Origin: Dehalococcoidia bacterium
GTDB lineage: Bacteria > Chloroflexota > Dehalococcoidia > SHYD01 > SHYC01
Length of the DNA stretch: 7,013 nucleotides
Assembly (NCBI GenBank): GCA_016844365.1
Contig: JAENIT010000031.1
Location: 3,533-10,545 of the forward strand
Direction of reading: 5' to 3'
Below are positions 5,677-7,013 of the stretch, in pieces (the stretch's first letter is position 1; every line of letters begins with the position of its first letter). The position numbers were made by a program, and so were the translations under genes. The notes under the pieces were generated by a model. The model was not told where the DNA came from. It searched no databases and saw nothing but the letters and a program-made list of their open reading frames with translations.

Positions 5677-6438
5677 GTGGAGATGGAGGGGAAGGTGGCT
5701 ATGGTCACGGGAGCAAGCAGGGGCATCGGCAAGGCCACGGCCCTGGCTCTGGCGCGCAGGGGTGCCGATGTCGTTGTGGTGGCCAGGAGCGAAGCTCCCA
5801 GTGACGAGTGGCCCGGCTCCATCCATGAGATTGCCGAGGAGGTAAGGGCGCTAGGACGGCGCGCTTTGGCCGTAAAGGTAGATGTGACCATTGAGAGTGA
5901 CGTGGAGAGAGCGGTGGAGTCGGCATGGGCTGAGTTCGGGCGATTGGACATACTGGTCAACAACGCGGGAGTGCTGGGTGACCACCGCGGGTTTATGGAT
6001 GTGACTCCGGAGTACTGGGACAGTATGATGAGTGTGAACCTGAGAGGCATTTTCTTGTGCGCCAGGGCCGTAGCTCCACTGATGATAAGCGCTGGAGGAG
6101 GGACCATAATAAACGTCTCCTCTGGGGCCTCCACAAGGACTGGGTTCTTGAGCCTGCCTTACGGGGTGAGCAAAGCGGCTCTTGACCGTTTCACTCTGGG
6201 ACTGGCGGAGGAGCTGAAGGAGCACAAGATAGCTGTGGTGTCATATCATCCTCCTTTTACCGTAACCCCTGGCACCCTGCGCGTCTATGATGAACAGAGG
6301 CTCACCTGGGCCCAGCCCGTCGAGGCAGCCGGGGAGGCTATCGCTGCTATCTGTGCCAACAACCCCCTGGAGCTGACAGGGCAAGCCCTGAGCAGGCGGC
6401 AACTAGTGGAGAAAGGGGTCCTCCCCTGGGAAGGTTAG
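5677..6438 (+). CDS. Short-chain dehydrogenase/reductase (SDR) family oxidoreductase
   Basis: This 253-residue protein is a classical SDR of the FabG-like type, an NAD(P)H-dependent oxidoreductase. It has the cofactor motif TGASRGIG (residues 11-18), NNAG (95-98), the catalytic serine region NVSSGAS with Ser148/Ser149, and the catalytic YGVSK with Tyr162 and Lys166. The length and motif spacing are typical, so it should be active. The substrate cannot be inferred. The GTG start at 5677 is supported by GAGGT (5667-5671) at 5-base spacing. An ATG at 5683 would also work and would shorten it by two residues. It begins 3 bases after the rsmI stop and ends 17 bases before argF, so the three are probably co-transcribed. 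Neither neighbour suggests a pathway for it. It is likely cytoplasmic, with no signal peptide or membrane helix. Confidence 0.9.
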   Translation: MEMEGKVAMVTGASRGIGKATALALARRGADVVVVARSEAPSDEWPGSIHEIAEEVRALGRRALAVKVDVTIESDVERAVESAWAEFGRLDILVNNAGVLGDHRGFMDVTPEYWDSMMSVNLRGIFLCARAVAPLMISAGGGTIINVSSGASTRTGFLSLPYGVSKAALDRFTLGLAEELKEHKIAVVSYHPPFTVTPGTLRVYDEQRLTWAQPVEAAGEAIAAICANNPLELTGQALSRRQLVEKGVLPWEG

Positions 6439-6455
6439 GGTAAAAAGAGAGAACA

Positions 6456-7013
6456 ATGCTTGGTAAAGATCTGACTTCAGTATTAGACATGACCGCAGAG
6501 GACATCTGGCGGCTCACCCGACTTGCTTTGGCTCTTAAGGCACAAGAAGATAACGGCGACCCCCTTAAAGGGCGGTGCCTGGCTCTTCTTTTTGAAAAGC
6601 CCTCGCTGCGCACCAAGGTGAGCTTCGACGTGGCCATGTGGCAGCTCGGGGGGCACTCTATTTATCTCTCTCCAGCGGAAGTTGGTCTTGGAGAGCGGGA
6701 GGGGGTAGCGGACGTGGCTCCCGTTCTTAGCCGAATGGTGAGCGGAATAGCCGCCCGCACCTTCGCTCACTCAACGGTTGAGCTTCTGGCTCGCCACGCG
6801 ACAGTGCCGGTCATCAACGCCCTGTCCGACCTTGAGCACCCCTGCCAGGCCTTGGGGGATTTCCTGACCATCCAAGAGATGAAGGGTGAGGTTGCCGATC
6901 TTTCCATCGCCTACGTGGGAGACGGAAATAACGTCGCCAACAGCCTGCTTTACATGTCGGCCATAATCGGCATTGACTTCCGATGCGCATCGCCCAAAGG
7001 ATATGCGCTGGAC
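6456..7013 (+). CDS. argF: Ornithine carbamoyltransferase, N-terminal part (runs off the right edge)
   Basis: The reading frame from ATG 6456 stays open to the end of the window, giving 186 residues of an expected 300 or so. The enzyme condenses ornithine with carbamoyl phosphate to citrulline in arginine biosynthesis. The carbamoyl phosphate site is seen as FEKPSLRTKVSF (residues 46-57), a variant of the usual STRTR, with the last Arg replaced by Lys54. SRMVSGIAARTF (92-103) and the EHPCQALGD segment (127-135, His128 and Cys130-Gln131) are characteristic of the family. YVGDGNNVANSLL follows as the start of the ornithine-binding domain. HPCQ rather than HPxQ with other residues favours ornithine over aspartate carbamoyltransferase. 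GAGAG (6447-6451) is a modest Shine-Dalgarno. It is third in the rsmI-SDR operon. Other arginine genes may follow outside the window. Confidence 0.92.
   Translation, partial: MLGKDLTSVLDMTAEDIWRLTRLALALKAQEDNGDPLKGRCLALLFEKPSLRTKVSFDVAMWQLGGHSIYLSPAEVGLGEREGVADVAPVLSRMVSGIAARTFAHSTVELLARHATVPVINALSDLEHPCQALGDFLTIQEMKGEVADLSIAYVGDGNNVANSLLYMSAIIGIDFRCASPKGYALD

Noticed and set aside
5586..6134. Antisense open frame (182 codons) over the rsmI end and the SDR gene
   Set aside because: The sense strand encodes a complete SDR with all catalytic motifs. The antisense product is low-complexity Ala/Ser/Thr-rich with no family resemblance.

Overview
This window is bacterial chromosomal DNA with GC-leaning coding regions and an AT-richer stretch upstream of the first complete gene. 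The gene set (an archaeal-type SdhA-SdhB-SdhE module, a DUF503/YlxP-like protein, a short RsmI and an ArgF), together with hairpin-forming CCCTC/GAGGG repeats, suggests an uncultured bacterium, possibly Chloroflexota (Dehalococcoidia-like). That assignment is an impression from protein style and is not proven by the window.

Layout, left to right. Positions 1-260 hold the 3' end of a gene for a membrane protein in which a transmembrane segment is duplicated with a 57-residue period. Positions 261-714 are intergenic, with a terminator-like hairpin at 410-436 and then an AT-rich leader with candidate promoter elements. Positions 715-4293 hold a three-gene operon: a succinate dehydrogenase/fumarate reductase flavoprotein, its iron-sulfur subunit, and an HdrB-like CCG-domain subunit. 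Positions 4294-4542 are a gene-free spacer dominated by GC-rich nested inverted repeats. Positions 4543-4836 encode a DUF503 protein. A strong extended -10 promoter (4844-4873) then precedes a tight second operon: rsmI (4921-5673), a short-chain dehydrogenase/reductase (5677-6438), and the 5' part of argF (6456 to the right edge).

How the genes work together. The sdhA-sdhB-sdhE set looks like a non-classical (type E, MfrABE/TfrAB-like) succinate:quinone oxidoreductase or fumarate reductase. It has no haem-b membrane anchor gene in the window. SdhB carries an extra cysteine in the third cluster motif, and the CCG subunit takes the place of SdhC/SdhD. All catalytic residues of the flavoprotein are present and no signal peptide is seen, so the active site should face the cytoplasm. 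The second operon mixes 16S rRNA methylation, an SDR of unknown substrate and arginine biosynthesis, and shows no obvious single pathway.

The most notable points are the SdhABE module with its cysteine-pattern changes, the repeat-rich spacer at 4324-4482, the duplicated membrane segment at the left edge, and the unusual palindrome-encoded tail of RsmI. I found no CRISPR array, tRNA, rRNA, transposase or phage gene.
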